64,000 bases of DNA from assembly GCF_000012865.1 (NCBI RefSeq), contig NC_007503.1, forward strand, positions 992,001 to 1,056,000, in the 5' to 3' direction. This DNA is from Carboxydothermus hydrogenoformans Z-2901 (GTDB taxonomy: Bacteria; Bacillota; Z-2901; Carboxydothermales; Carboxydothermaceae). The notes beneath the pieces were generated by a model. The model ran no database searches. It saw only the letters and a list, made by a program, of their open reading frames with translations, and was not told where the DNA came from. This document shows, piece by piece, positions 37,386-45,858 of this stretch (positions are counted from its first letter, which is position 1; the number at the start of each line of letters is the position of its first letter). The translations under genes were made by a program, and so were the position numbers.

Positions 37386-39050
37386 TTGCCAATTAAAGAT
37401 GGAAGACTTCAAATTATACCATTAGGCGGCCTTGGAGAAATCGGGAAAAACATGATGGTCATCAAATATAACGATGCCATTATAGTGATCGATGCCGGAC
37501 TGATGTTTCCCGAAGAAGAACTGTTAGGTATTGACATGGTTATTCCCGACATGTCTTATCTCATAGAAAACAAAGAAAAAGTTAAAGCGGTGCTTTTAAC
37601 CCATGGTCACGAGGACCACATTGGTGGGATGCCTTATTTTTTGAAACAATTTGATGTTCCGGTTTACGGAACAAGGCTGACTTTGGGGCTTTTAAGTGCC
37701 AAGCTTAAAGAAGCGGGGATTCCCAGAGCCAGCTTAAATGTTGTGGCTCCGCGGGATGTTTTAAATATTGGGCCGTTTAAGATTGAATTTATCAAAGTTT
37801 CTCACAGTATACCGGATACTGTAGGAATTGCGGTACATACTCCTGTGGGGACAGTAGTCCACACCGGCGATTTTAAACTGGATCCTACTCCAGTTGATGG
37901 GAAGGTTACGGATTTTTATAAGTTAGCGGAACTTGGAGAAAAAGGCGTTTTAGTTTTAATGTCGGACAGCACCAATGCCGAAAGGCCCGGCTTTACCTTG
38001 TCGGAAAAAACCGTGGGTAATACCTTTGAAGAAACGTTCAGGGTGGCGGAAGGTAGAATTATCATTGCAACTTTTGCCTCAAATGTTCATCGTTTGCAGC
38101 AAGCAATTTATACCGCCCATAAATTTAAAAGAAAAGTGGCCATTGTTGGCCGAAGCATGTTGAATGTGGTAGAAATTGCCAACGAGCTGGGCTATCTGGA
38201 TATTCCCGATGGACTGTTAATTGATGTGGATGAAATAAACCGCTACCCTCATAAACAAGTCGTTATACTAACTACGGGAAGCCAGGGAGAACCAATGTCA
38301 GCGCTTACCCGCATGGCCATGTCTGAGCACCGTCAGGTGGAAATTGTAGCAGGAGATACGGTTATCATTTCTGCAATGCCGATTCCGGGAAATGAGAAGT
38401 TGGTCTCCAGAATTATTGACCAGTTATTTAAATTGGGTGCCAAAGTTATTTACGAGGCGGTTTCAGGGATTCATGTCTCTGGACACCCCAGCCAGGAAGA
38501 ATTAAAATTAATGATCAACCTTTTAAAACCAAAATACTTTGTTCCCATTCACGGAGAATACCGCCATTTAATTAAGCATGCGGAAATTGCGCGGGAGTTA
38601 GGCATAAAACCCCAAAACATCTTTGTGGTGGAGAACGGTCAGGTTTTGGAATTCACGAAAAAATCCGGACGTCTTGCCGGAAAAGTACCGGCCGGCCGGG
38701 TATTGGTTGATGGACTCGGAGTGGGGGATGTCGGGAATATTGTGTTAAGGGACCGTAAACAACTGGCCCAGGATGGTATTATTATTGTCGTGCTTACTTT
38801 AAACCGGGAGTCCGGAGAGATTGTTGCCGGTCCAGACATTGTAACCCGGGGATTTGTCTACGTCCGGGAGTCGGAACAGTTAATCGATGAGGCCAAACAG
38901 AAGGTTACCGAAGCTTTAAATAAATGTTTTAATCACGGCTTGTTAGAGTGGTCTGCCATAAAAAGTCAGGTTAGAGATGCGTTAGGAAAATATCTATTTG
39001 AAAAGACCCGCCGTCGTCCAATGATTTTACCGATTATAATGGAAATTTAG
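37386..39050 (+). CDS. rnj: Ribonuclease J
   Basis: 554 aa metallo-beta-lactamase/beta-CASP nuclease with 5'-exonuclease and endonuclease activity in mRNA decay. IPLGGLGEIGKNM, zinc motif THGHEDHIGG, SDSTNAERPG and the beta-CASP residues (GSQGEPMSAL, HVSGHPSQEE, PIHGEYRHL) are complete. The start is TTG 37386, only four bases after AGGAGG; no better start is in frame. It follows dapA as in B. subtilis (rnjB/ymfA), but a single J enzyme subtype cannot be assigned. RNase Y is encoded 12 kb downstream. Confidence 0.94.
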   Translation: MPIKDGRLQIIPLGGLGEIGKNMMVIKYNDAIIVIDAGLMFPEEELLGIDMVIPDMSYLIENKEKVKAVLLTHGHEDHIGGMPYFLKQFDVPVYGTRLTLGLLSAKLKEAGIPRASLNVVAPRDVLNIGPFKIEFIKVSHSIPDTVGIAVHTPVGTVVHTGDFKLDPTPVDGKVTDFYKLAELGEKGVLVLMSDSTNAERPGFTLSEKTVGNTFEETFRVAEGRIIIATFASNVHRLQQAIYTAHKFKRKVAIVGRSMLNVVEIANELGYLDIPDGLLIDVDEINRYPHKQVVILTTGSQGEPMSALTRMAMSEHRQVEIVAGDTVIISAMPIPGNEKLVSRIIDQLFKLGAKVIYEAVSGIHVSGHPSQEELKLMINLLKPKYFVPIHGEYRHLIKHAEIARELGIKPQNIFVVENGQVLEFTKKSGRLAGKVPAGRVLVDGLGVGDVGNIVLRDRKQLAQDGIIIVVLTLNRESGEIVAGPDIVTRGFVYVRESEQLIDEAKQKVTEALNKCFNHGLLEWSAIKSQVRDALGKYLFEKTRRRPMILPIIMEI

Positions 39051-39064
39051 AAAGGGAGAGGACA

Positions 39065-39850
39065 TTGAACTCATTTCAAGCTTTAATTTTAGGACTTGTT
39101 CAGGGTTTAACCGAGTATTTACCCGTTTCCAGTTCCGGGCATTTAGTTTTATTGCAAAAAATCTTTGGCTTAAAGGAAAATGTCTTGCTCTTTGATATTT
39201 TGGTCCATTTAGGAACTCTTGTTCCCCTTTTAATTATTTTTCGCGATGAAATTTTGGCGATTATCAAAAAACCCTGGGGGCGATTACCTCTTCTTATAAT
39301 TGCCGGTACCGTTCCTACAGCTTTAATTGGCCTTGGATTTAAGGACTTCTTTGAACGGCTTTTTGTCTCAGGTTCTACTTTAGGAATTGAATTTATTATT
39401 ACCGGACTAATCCTGTGGCTGGCCGAACGGCAGAAAAGCGGTCGAAAAAATCTCGAAAAAACAACTTTTTTGGATGCAATTTTTGTAGGTGTAGCTCAGG
39501 GATTGGCCATTTTGCCGGCAATTTCCCGGTCGGGGTTAACCATTTCCGGGGCTTTAATAAGAGGTTTAAACCGCGAATGGGCTGCAAAATTTTCCTTTTT
39601 ACTATCTATTCCTGCCATCTTGGGAGCTGCAGTTTTGGATTTAAAAAGTTTTGTCGAGCAAAACGCAAATTTAGCGGGGATTGATTTGATGCCGTTTATT
39701 GTTGGGTTTTTTGCAGCAATGCTTTCAGGATACTTTGCGGTAAAATTTATGTTAGAGATCTTGCGTAAAGGAAAGTTAACCTGGTTTTCCTATTACGTCT
39801 GGATTTTGGGAGTAACAATTTTGGTGTTACAGGCGGCAGGTAAATTTTAA
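39065..39850 (+). CDS. uppP: Undecaprenyl-diphosphatase UppP (BacA)
   Basis: 261 aa integral membrane phosphatase with about seven to eight hydrophobic helices that recycles the undecaprenyl carrier for cell-wall synthesis. QGLTEYLPVSSSGHLVL and the second repeat AISRSGLTISGAL are the two catalytic motifs. TTG 39065 follows GGGAGAGG. Its 3' end forms one arm of a strong terminator. Confidence 0.95.
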   Translation: MNSFQALILGLVQGLTEYLPVSSSGHLVLLQKIFGLKENVLLFDILVHLGTLVPLLIIFRDEILAIIKKPWGRLPLLIIAGTVPTALIGLGFKDFFERLFVSGSTLGIEFIITGLILWLAERQKSGRKNLEKTTFLDAIFVGVAQGLAILPAISRSGLTISGALIRGLNREWAAKFSFLLSIPAILGAAVLDLKSFVEQNANLAGIDLMPFIVGFFAAMLSGYFAVKFMLEILRKGKLTWFSYYVWILGVTILVLQAAGKF

Positions 39851-39863
39851 CCTGCCGCTTTTT
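39833..39863 (+). terminator. Terminator overlapping the uppP stop codon
   Basis: GCGGCAGGT (39833-39841) pairs perfectly with ACCTGCCGC (39850-39858), followed by five T. The left arm is uppP coding sequence. The ftsK ribosome site follows straight after. Confidence 0.88.
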
Positions 39864-39874
39864 GGAGGGATTGA

Positions 39875-42079
39875 ATGGCAAAATACAAGAATACCAAGCA
39901 GAAAAATAAAAAAAGTTTTACCGGTGAATTGTTGGGAATTTTTTTAATGCTCTTGGGAATGATTGGAGTCGTCAGTATTTTCTCGGATAAAACCGGCTCG
40001 ATAGGATTGTTTTTCCGGCACTGGTTTACCGTTTTTGCCGGTCAGGGGAGTTTTCTTTTACCATTAATTATTTTTGCTATTGGTTTTAAACTTTCTTTTG
40101 GTCATACTATTAAACACTTTGGTAAAAAAGAAGCGGGTTTACTTGTCCTCGTGGCAGCATTTTTGATTTTTTTAACGATAAAACTACCGTTAAGCGTAAT
40201 GTTTACCATGGCCTGGCAGGGTGACGGGGGAGGAGTAATTGGGGCGCTCCTAACTTATGGTGCCTTAAAATCTCTGGGATTAGTAGGCACCTACCTTTTG
40301 CTCCTAACCCTTATTTTAATTGGATTTTTACTAATTTTGGATTTATCTTTTAAAGAATTTATGCAAAATCTCATTGGCGGTCTGAATAAAATAAAGGCTT
40401 TTGTGGTGGAAAGCATCTTTCCGTTGTTTATTGAGGAAGAAGAACTCAAGCCCAAAAAGCAAAGAAAAGAGCCCGTAATTATTGAGATGCCGCCACCGCC
40501 TGAACCTGTTTTTAATTTTCAATCGGAAAGCTTTCCGGTCCATGTAGAGGCAGAAGAAAGGGCTGCCCAAAAGGAGAAAGAAAATAAGAAAACCATAAAG
40601 GAAAACGACGAAAATATAACTTCCTTTGAACAGCTAAGTCTTAAAGATTTTGAAAAGTACCAACTGCCACCAATATCTCTGTTAAATCGGCCTAAATCAT
40701 CCCGCAATCAAATGAATCGGGATATTTCCGAGAATATCAAAATCCTGGAAGAAACCCTTGAAAGTTTTGGGGTTCAAGCCACTGTTAAGGAAGTTTCCTG
40801 CGGACCGGCGATAACCCGCTATGAATTGGAACCTGCCCCAGGGGTTAAGGTTAGTAAGATAGTAAGCTTAGCTGACGATATTGCTTTAAAATTAGCGGCA
40901 GCGGATGTCAGAATTGAAGCGCCAATTCCAGGAAAAGCCGCGGTTGGAATTGAAGTTCCCAACAAAGAAATAAATATGGTGGTATTAAGAGAAATTATCG
41001 AAACTCCTGAATTTCAGAATCAAGCTTCACCCCTTGCTTTTGCCCTGGGCAAGGATATTGCCGGTAAACCAATTGTGGCCGATCTCCAAAAAATGCCTCA
41101 TTTACTCATTGCTGGAGCAACAGGATCGGGGAAAAGTGTTTGTTTAAATACCCTGATTTCCAGCATTTTATTCCGGGCAACTCCACAGGAAGTAAAGTTT
41201 CTGATGATCGACCCGAAAATGGTCGAGCTGGTTACTTTTAACGGCATTCCCCATTTAATTAGCCCGGTAGTTACCAATGCCAAAAAAGCAGCCATTTCTC
41301 TCCGCTGGGCTGTGAGAGAAATGGAGCGGCGCTATGAACTTTTTGCCAAGTACGGAGTTCGGGATATAACGCGCTTTAACAGCTTAGTTTTAACTAAAGG
41401 TGGCGAGGATTTAAGTTATTTGCCTTACATCGTTATTATTATTGATGAGCTGGCCGATTTAATGATGGTTTCTCCAGCAGAAGTGGAGGATTCTATCTGC
41501 CGGTTAGCACAAATGGCGCGAGCTGCCGGGATGCATTTGGTTGTAGCAACTCAACGTCCTTCGGTGGACGTAATAACCGGTTTAATAAAAGCCAATATTC
41601 CTTCACGGATATCGTTCGCGGTTTCCTCGCAGACCGATTCCCGTACTATCTTGGACATGGCTGGTGCGGAAAAACTTTTAGGAAAAGGAGATATGCTGTT
41701 TTTTCCGGTTGGCGCCTCCAAACCCATTCGCGTTCAAGGAGCTTACATGTCCGATAAAGAAGTGGAAGCGGTGGTGGAGTTTTGGAAAAAACAGGGGGAC
41801 CCCGAATTTTCGTCCGAGTTCGAGCAGGAACTGGATGTCGAAGAAGATTCACAGTTGGAAGAAGACGAGTTATTGCCGCAGGCGGTGAAAATTGTCATGG
41901 ATGCCGGGCATGCCTCGATTTCCCTTCTCCAAAGACGTCTTAGAATTGGATATGCCCGGGCAGCTCGTTTAATTGACCAAATGGAAAGAAAAGGAATTGT
42001 TGGGGGCTATGAAGGAAGTAAACCGCGGTCTGTGTTAATTTCATACGAACAATATAAAGAAATGTTTAAGGACCTTTAA
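39875..42079 (+). CDS. ftsK: DNA translocase FtsK/SpoIIIE
   Basis: 734 aa. Pumps DNA through the division or sporulation septum. The N-terminus has four membrane helices (about 15-165), then a charged linker with EEERAAQKEKENKK-type repeats. The motor domain carries Walker A GATGSGKS at about 413-420 and Walker B VIIIDELADLMMV. The C-terminal gamma winged helix (SISLLQRRLRIGYARAARLIDQME) reads polarity sequences. ATG 39875 follows GGAGGG. Position after rnj in the dap cluster matches spoIIIE of B. subtilis. Confidence 0.95.
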   Translation: MAKYKNTKQKNKKSFTGELLGIFLMLLGMIGVVSIFSDKTGSIGLFFRHWFTVFAGQGSFLLPLIIFAIGFKLSFGHTIKHFGKKEAGLLVLVAAFLIFLTIKLPLSVMFTMAWQGDGGGVIGALLTYGALKSLGLVGTYLLLLTLILIGFLLILDLSFKEFMQNLIGGLNKIKAFVVESIFPLFIEEEELKPKKQRKEPVIIEMPPPPEPVFNFQSESFPVHVEAEERAAQKEKENKKTIKENDENITSFEQLSLKDFEKYQLPPISLLNRPKSSRNQMNRDISENIKILEETLESFGVQATVKEVSCGPAITRYELEPAPGVKVSKIVSLADDIALKLAAADVRIEAPIPGKAAVGIEVPNKEINMVVLREIIETPEFQNQASPLAFALGKDIAGKPIVADLQKMPHLLIAGATGSGKSVCLNTLISSILFRATPQEVKFLMIDPKMVELVTFNGIPHLISPVVTNAKKAAISLRWAVREMERRYELFAKYGVRDITRFNSLVLTKGGEDLSYLPYIVIIIDELADLMMVSPAEVEDSICRLAQMARAAGMHLVVATQRPSVDVITGLIKANIPSRISFAVSSQTDSRTILDMAGAEKLLGKGDMLFFPVGASKPIRVQGAYMSDKEVEAVVEFWKKQGDPEFSSEFEQELDVEEDSQLEEDELLPQAVKIVMDAGHASISLLQRRLRIGYARAARLIDQMERKGIVGGYEGSKPRSVLISYEQYKEMFKDL

Positions 42080-42108
42080 AGGAAAAAACCTTTAAAGGTC
42101 CTTTTTTT
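42068..42108 (+). terminator. Strong terminator after ftsK
   Basis: AAGGACCTTTAAAGG (42068-42082) pairs over all 15 bases with CCTTTAAAGGTCCTT (42089-42103), loop AAAAAA, then T5. The left arm includes the last ftsK codons and stop. Confidence 0.92.
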
Positions 42109-42138
42109 GTATAAACTTACCGTAAAATAAGAAAACTA
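42109..42138 (+). promoter_or_regulatory. Possible sigma-G promoter of sleB
   Basis: GTATA (42109-42113) fits the sigma-G -35 consensus GHATR, and AAAACTA (42132-42138), 18 bases on, matches five of seven positions of CATACTA. sleB-ypeB is sigma-G controlled in B. subtilis. The leader would be very short, so this is tentative. Confidence 0.28.
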
Positions 42139-42158
42139 TGATTACAGGTGGTGAGAAA

Positions 42159-42641
42159 ATGACAAAAACTAAAACAAAACTAAAACTTATAGCGGTAGTA
42201 GCCCTGGTAATTTTCTGGGCGGGTAGCGTAACTTACTATTACAATCAGGTTTTGGCCGCCAAGCCGAAAGCGTACACTTATTCGGGAATTAGCGATCTTT
42301 ATCTTTTAGCCCGGATTATTCGGGCGGAAGCGGAAGGGGAACCGTATGCAGGAAAGGTTGCCATAGCTGCGGTTATTTTAAACCGGGTACGGCACCCCGG
42401 ATTTCCCAACACCATTGCCGGGGTAATTTTTCAGCCTGGTGCTTTTGAATCGGTTGCCAACGGGCGTTTTTGGTCGCTACTGCCGAACCGGGAAAGTATT
42501 AAAGCTGCCTATGATGCTCTGCGCGGTTGGGATCCAACATATGGTGCTCTATTTTTCTGGAATCCGGCCAAAAAGGTTTCCCGGTGGATTTGGACCAGAA
42601 AAATCATAGCAAGGATTGGCAAACATGTTTTCGGGAGATGA
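42159..42641 (+). CDS. sleB: Spore cortex-lytic enzyme, SleB-type hydrolase
   Basis: 160 aa. An N-terminal signal/anchor (LIAVVALVIFWAGSVTYYY) precedes a SleB catalytic domain: LLARIIRAEAEGEPYAGKVAIAAVI with the catalytic Glu, VILNRVRHPGFPNTIAGVI, and FWNPAKK. The peptidoglycan-binding repeats of Bacillus SleB are missing, so it is a minimal lytic transglycosylase. ypeB follows, the usual partner in germination. ATG 42159 is preceded by AGGTGGTGAG; the ATG at 42138 has no site. Confidence 0.88.
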   Translation: MTKTKTKLKLIAVVALVIFWAGSVTYYYNQVLAAKPKAYTYSGISDLYLLARIIRAEAEGEPYAGKVAIAAVILNRVRHPGFPNTIAGVIFQPGAFESVANGRFWSLLPNRESIKAAYDALRGWDPTYGALFFWNPAKKVSRWIWTRKIIARIGKHVFGR

Positions 42642-42645
42642 TGGA

Positions 42646-44013
42646 ATGAAAAGGACTATTGCCGTTATCCTGGGCAGTTTATTGTTAGTAGGTTTATTTA
42701 TCTGGGGTTACGATCAAAGTCAAAAAAAGAATCGGCTTTACTGGGAATTAAATAGTCAGTACCGTAGGGCTTTTGAAGAATTATACGGACACAGTAAAAC
42801 CTTGGAAGCCCAGGTGGGAAAAACATTGGTTTCCATGTCACTGCAGCAAAATTTAAAGCAGGCGGCCAAGGGGTGGCGGCAGGCTTATGCTGTTGTGGAA
42901 GATTTGGGACAACTGCCGGTAACTACTTTTTCCCTGGAAAAAACAAAAGCATTTTACAATCAGCTTGGAGACTTTACCTATACCGTTGCCATTAAAGATA
43001 CCGAAGGTAAATCGTTGAGCCCTGAAGAAAGAAAAACCCTGGCAACCTACTATAATGAGCTGAAAAAAATTAACAATAAACTGGAAAAAGCGGTAGATAT
43101 CTTAAAAAATCAACCGATTATGATAACTAAAGAAACCAAACTATATTCCCTCCGGGAAGATTTGATGCCGGAAGCGATAGTTAATGCCTTGCGAGATGTG
43201 GAAAACAATGTTTTAGATCTGAGAAATAAAAAGGTTGCTTACGAAGGTGATTTTGTCAACATTAATCCCTACCCTTTAGGAATAAAAGGTAAACCGGTTT
43301 CCATGATTGAGGCGAAAACAATAATTAAAGATTTCTTGGGGCAGGAAGCTGCTGGCAGGATGATTTTGCCGGTTACCAGGGTCAATGGTTTAATTCCGAC
43401 GTATTTGTACGAAGTGATCGACCGTCAAGCTAAAACGAAAATTTATTATAATGTTTCCGTTAACGGGGGCAAAATTCTTAGCTTTTTGACTACAAGGCCA
43501 ACCTCTTCTCCTTCTTTAACGGTTAATGAATGCGTTCAAAAAGCAAAAAAATATCTTCTTAAGTTCGGTTTTGGAAACATAGAGCCCACGGAGATAGATA
43601 AAATAGATAACGAATTAAGTATTACCTTTGTTAGTAAAGTAGGTGATATATTATATTACCCCAAAGTTATTAAGGTAAAAGTGGGAATGGATAAAGGAGA
43701 TGTTACGGCTTTTGAAGGAACCCAGTATTACATGTACGATAGGCCACGACCGCTTAATAAACTCCTTTTAACTGAAGCTAAAGCTAAAAAAAATATTAAC
43801 CCGCATTTAAAGATTTTACGAACCCGCAAAGCCGTAATTTTAAATGACAGAAACCAGGAGATCTTAACGTACGAGTTTTTAGGTGAATTGCTGGGGGAAA
43901 AATATTTAATTTACGTAAATACCGAAACGGGTAAGGAAGAAAAGATTGTGAGGTTAAAGGAATTTAAAATAACTCCGGCAAAGGATGCGGAAACGGTTTT
44001 TAACTACGAATAA
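42646..44013 (+). CDS. ypeB: Germination protein YpeB
   Basis: 455 aa. N-terminal membrane helix (TIAVILGSLLLVGLFIWGY), a long helical region, then PepSY-like repeats (SMIEAKTIIKDFLG; TVNECVQKAKKYLL; LLTEAKAKKNINPHL). YpeB protects and localises SleB in the spore inner membrane. ATG 42646 is four bases after the sleB stop; GGGAGATGATGG provides the ribosome site. The two genes form one transcript that ends at the hairpin downstream. Confidence 0.9.
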   Translation: MKRTIAVILGSLLLVGLFIWGYDQSQKKNRLYWELNSQYRRAFEELYGHSKTLEAQVGKTLVSMSLQQNLKQAAKGWRQAYAVVEDLGQLPVTTFSLEKTKAFYNQLGDFTYTVAIKDTEGKSLSPEERKTLATYYNELKKINNKLEKAVDILKNQPIMITKETKLYSLREDLMPEAIVNALRDVENNVLDLRNKKVAYEGDFVNINPYPLGIKGKPVSMIEAKTIIKDFLGQEAAGRMILPVTRVNGLIPTYLYEVIDRQAKTKIYYNVSVNGGKILSFLTTRPTSSPSLTVNECVQKAKKYLLKFGFGNIEPTEIDKIDNELSITFVSKVGDILYYPKVIKVKVGMDKGDVTAFEGTQYYMYDRPRPLNKLLLTEAKAKKNINPHLKILRTRKAVILNDRNQEILTYEFLGELLGEKYLIYVNTETGKEEKIVRLKEFKITPAKDAETVFNYE

Positions 44014-44016
44014 TTC

Positions 44017-44040
44017 ACCGGGCGGATGCCCGGTTTTTAT
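44017..44040 (+). terminator. Terminator after ypeB
   Basis: ACCGGGC (44017-44023) pairs with GCCCGGT (44028-44034) around a GGAT loop, followed by T-rich sequence. Confidence 0.88.
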
Positions 44041-44042
44041 TA

Positions 44043-44071
44043 TTGACCGGAAAAATTGCCGGTGTTATACT
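44043..44071 (+). promoter_or_regulatory. Sigma-A promoter of selU
   Basis: TTGACC (44043-44048) and TATACT (44066-44071) are exactly 17 bases apart, just after the ypeB terminator and 39 bases before the selU ATG. Confidence 0.75.
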
Positions 44072-44109
44072 TAATCGAGACTCTTTCATTAGCTTACGGG
44101 TGATACTCC

Positions 44110-45150
44110 ATGAAAAGCGTAACTTTTTCCGACGTAAAAAATTTAAAAAATCCGGTGTTTGTTGATGTCCGTTCTCCTAAAGAGTTTATTGAGGATCACA
44201 TTCCCGGCGCCCTGAATTTACCGCTTTTTAGTGATTGGGAAAGGGAAGTTATAGGTAAAATATATAAATTTCAAGGCGTAAGCCAGGCAAAATTAGCAGG
44301 ATTAAATTTTTTATCTCCAAAGCTTCCCCGCATGGTGAATGAAATCCTTAAATATAAAGAACAGGGAGATGTCGTAATTTATTGCTGGCGGGGAGGTTTA
44401 AGAAGTTTTGTTTTGGCAGAAATTCTGAGGATGGTTGATATCTATGTTTACCGTTTAGAAGGGGGCTATAAAAGTTACCGCAGAGAAGTAGTTAAATTCT
44501 TTGAAACAGTTGAAAATTTGCATCCTATTGTTCTCTACGGAATGACCGGGGTTGGGAAAACAAAAATTTTAGAAAACTTACAACGGCAAGGATTACCGGT
44601 TTTAAACTTAGAAAAACTTGCCAATCACCGGGGTTCGGTTTTTGGACATTTGGGGCTTGAGCCCCAGCCCTCCCAAAAATTTTTTGAATCTAAATTATAC
44701 GAAGTTTTAAAGGATTTGCAGGGAATCCCCTTTTTAACGGAAGGAGAAAGCCAAAAGATCGGAAAACTTTTTATTCCCAGAGGATTGTTTAAAAAGATGC
44801 AGAAAGCACCGGTGGTATTGTTAGAATTGCCGGAAGAAAAGCGTATTGAAAACCTCATGTTTGAATATAAAGCGGAAAAAATTGATATTGAATTGTTTAT
44901 AAAAGCTTTGCAAAGTATTACACCCTATTTGGGCAGAGCAAAGGTGGAAAAGCTTATAGAAGATTTAAGAATGCGAAGATTTTATGATTTTACTAAGACT
45001 CTGCTTCTTGACTATTATGACCCTCTTTATAAAAAATCCACGGCCTATTTACAAAATATAAAAAAGGTTATTTCCGGAAAAGATATTGATGAACTAACCG
45101 CAAAAGTAGGGGAATTTTGGAGGGAAGTGGCAGGAGGGAAACAAAAATGA
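44110..45150 (+). CDS. selU: tRNA 2-selenouridine synthase
   Basis: 346 aa. Exchanges sulfur for selenium at the wobble uridine of certain tRNAs using selenophosphate. The N-terminal rhodanese domain holds catalytic Cys92 (YCWRGGLRS), with FVDVRSPKEFIEDHIPGALNLPL before it. The C-terminal domain has a P-loop GMTGVGKT (about 144-151) and binds the geranylated intermediate. It implies a selenophosphate synthetase elsewhere. The stop TGA overlaps the ATG of the next gene. Confidence 0.93.
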   Translation: MKSVTFSDVKNLKNPVFVDVRSPKEFIEDHIPGALNLPLFSDWEREVIGKIYKFQGVSQAKLAGLNFLSPKLPRMVNEILKYKEQGDVVIYCWRGGLRSFVLAEILRMVDIYVYRLEGGYKSYRREVVKFFETVENLHPIVLYGMTGVGKTKILENLQRQGLPVLNLEKLANHRGSVFGHLGLEPQPSQKFFESKLYEVLKDLQGIPFLTEGESQKIGKLFIPRGLFKKMQKAPVVLLELPEEKRIENLMFEYKAEKIDIELFIKALQSITPYLGRAKVEKLIEDLRMRRFYDFTKTLLLDYYDPLYKKSTAYLQNIKKVISGKDIDELTAKVGEFWREVAGGKQK

Positions 45151-45839
45151 TTGGGGAAAAATTAAGAAAACGCCGGGAACAATTAGGTTTAACCATAAAA
45201 CAAGTGGAAGAAGAGATTAAGATCCGTAGTAAGTATCTACAAGCTTTGGAAGAGGAAAGGTTTGATGAACTTCCTGGGAAAGCTTATATAAAACCTTTTT
45301 TACAAAGCTATGCCCGCTTTTTAGGTGTAACGATCGAGCCCGAAGATTTGCCAACAATCGTGGTAAATACAGAGCAATCTATCTCGGAGCAGACAAAACA
45401 AGTTAAGGCTTTTAAAGAAGAAAAAAAATTTTTTCTACCATTAAAAACTGTCTTTATTACGTTGTTCTTTCTTATTATAACCAGTGCCTTGGTTTATACT
45501 TTTATAAGCGGCAGAATAACCAAAGAACCCAGTAAGGCCATCAAACCTCCTGTTCCCGGTAAAGTTTATCAAAAACAAAGCCAAAGGGTACTGCCGGTGA
45601 AAAGCTTTGAAAAAACGATTATTGTTAGGGCCGTTTACGGGCCTTGCTGGTTAGAAGTTAAAGAAGAAGATAAGGTTGTCTTTACGGGTAAAATCAATCC
45701 TCCTGCCGAAAAACAATTTATTTCGACCAAACCCGTTAATATAAAATTTGGCAATGCCGGAGCGGTAGTGGTAACTGTAAATGGAGTGACCTACGGAACC
45801 CCAGGAAAGATGGGCCAGGTGGTTAAAATAACATATTAA
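45147..45839 (+). CDS. rodZ: RodZ-like helix-turn-helix membrane protein
   Basis: 230 aa. N-terminal Cro-type HTH (LRKRREQLGLTIKQVEEEI, then AYIKPFLQSYARFLGV), one membrane helix (about 103-122), a Pro/Lys-rich linker and a C-terminal beta-rich domain (DUF4115-like). RodZ links the MreB cytoskeleton to cell-wall synthesis; the B. subtilis homologue YmfM lies near recA too. ATG 45147 follows GGAGGG inside selU and overlaps its stop. Confidence 0.85.
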   Translation: MIGEKLRKRREQLGLTIKQVEEEIKIRSKYLQALEEERFDELPGKAYIKPFLQSYARFLGVTIEPEDLPTIVVNTEQSISEQTKQVKAFKEEKKFFLPLKTVFITLFFLIITSALVYTFISGRITKEPSKAIKPPVPGKVYQKQSQRVLPVKSFEKTIIVRAVYGPCWLEVKEEDKVVFTGKINPPAEKQFISTKPVNIKFGNAGAVVVTVNGVTYGTPGKMGQVVKITY

Positions 45840-45858
45840 GGGTAAGAGGTGAAAGTAG

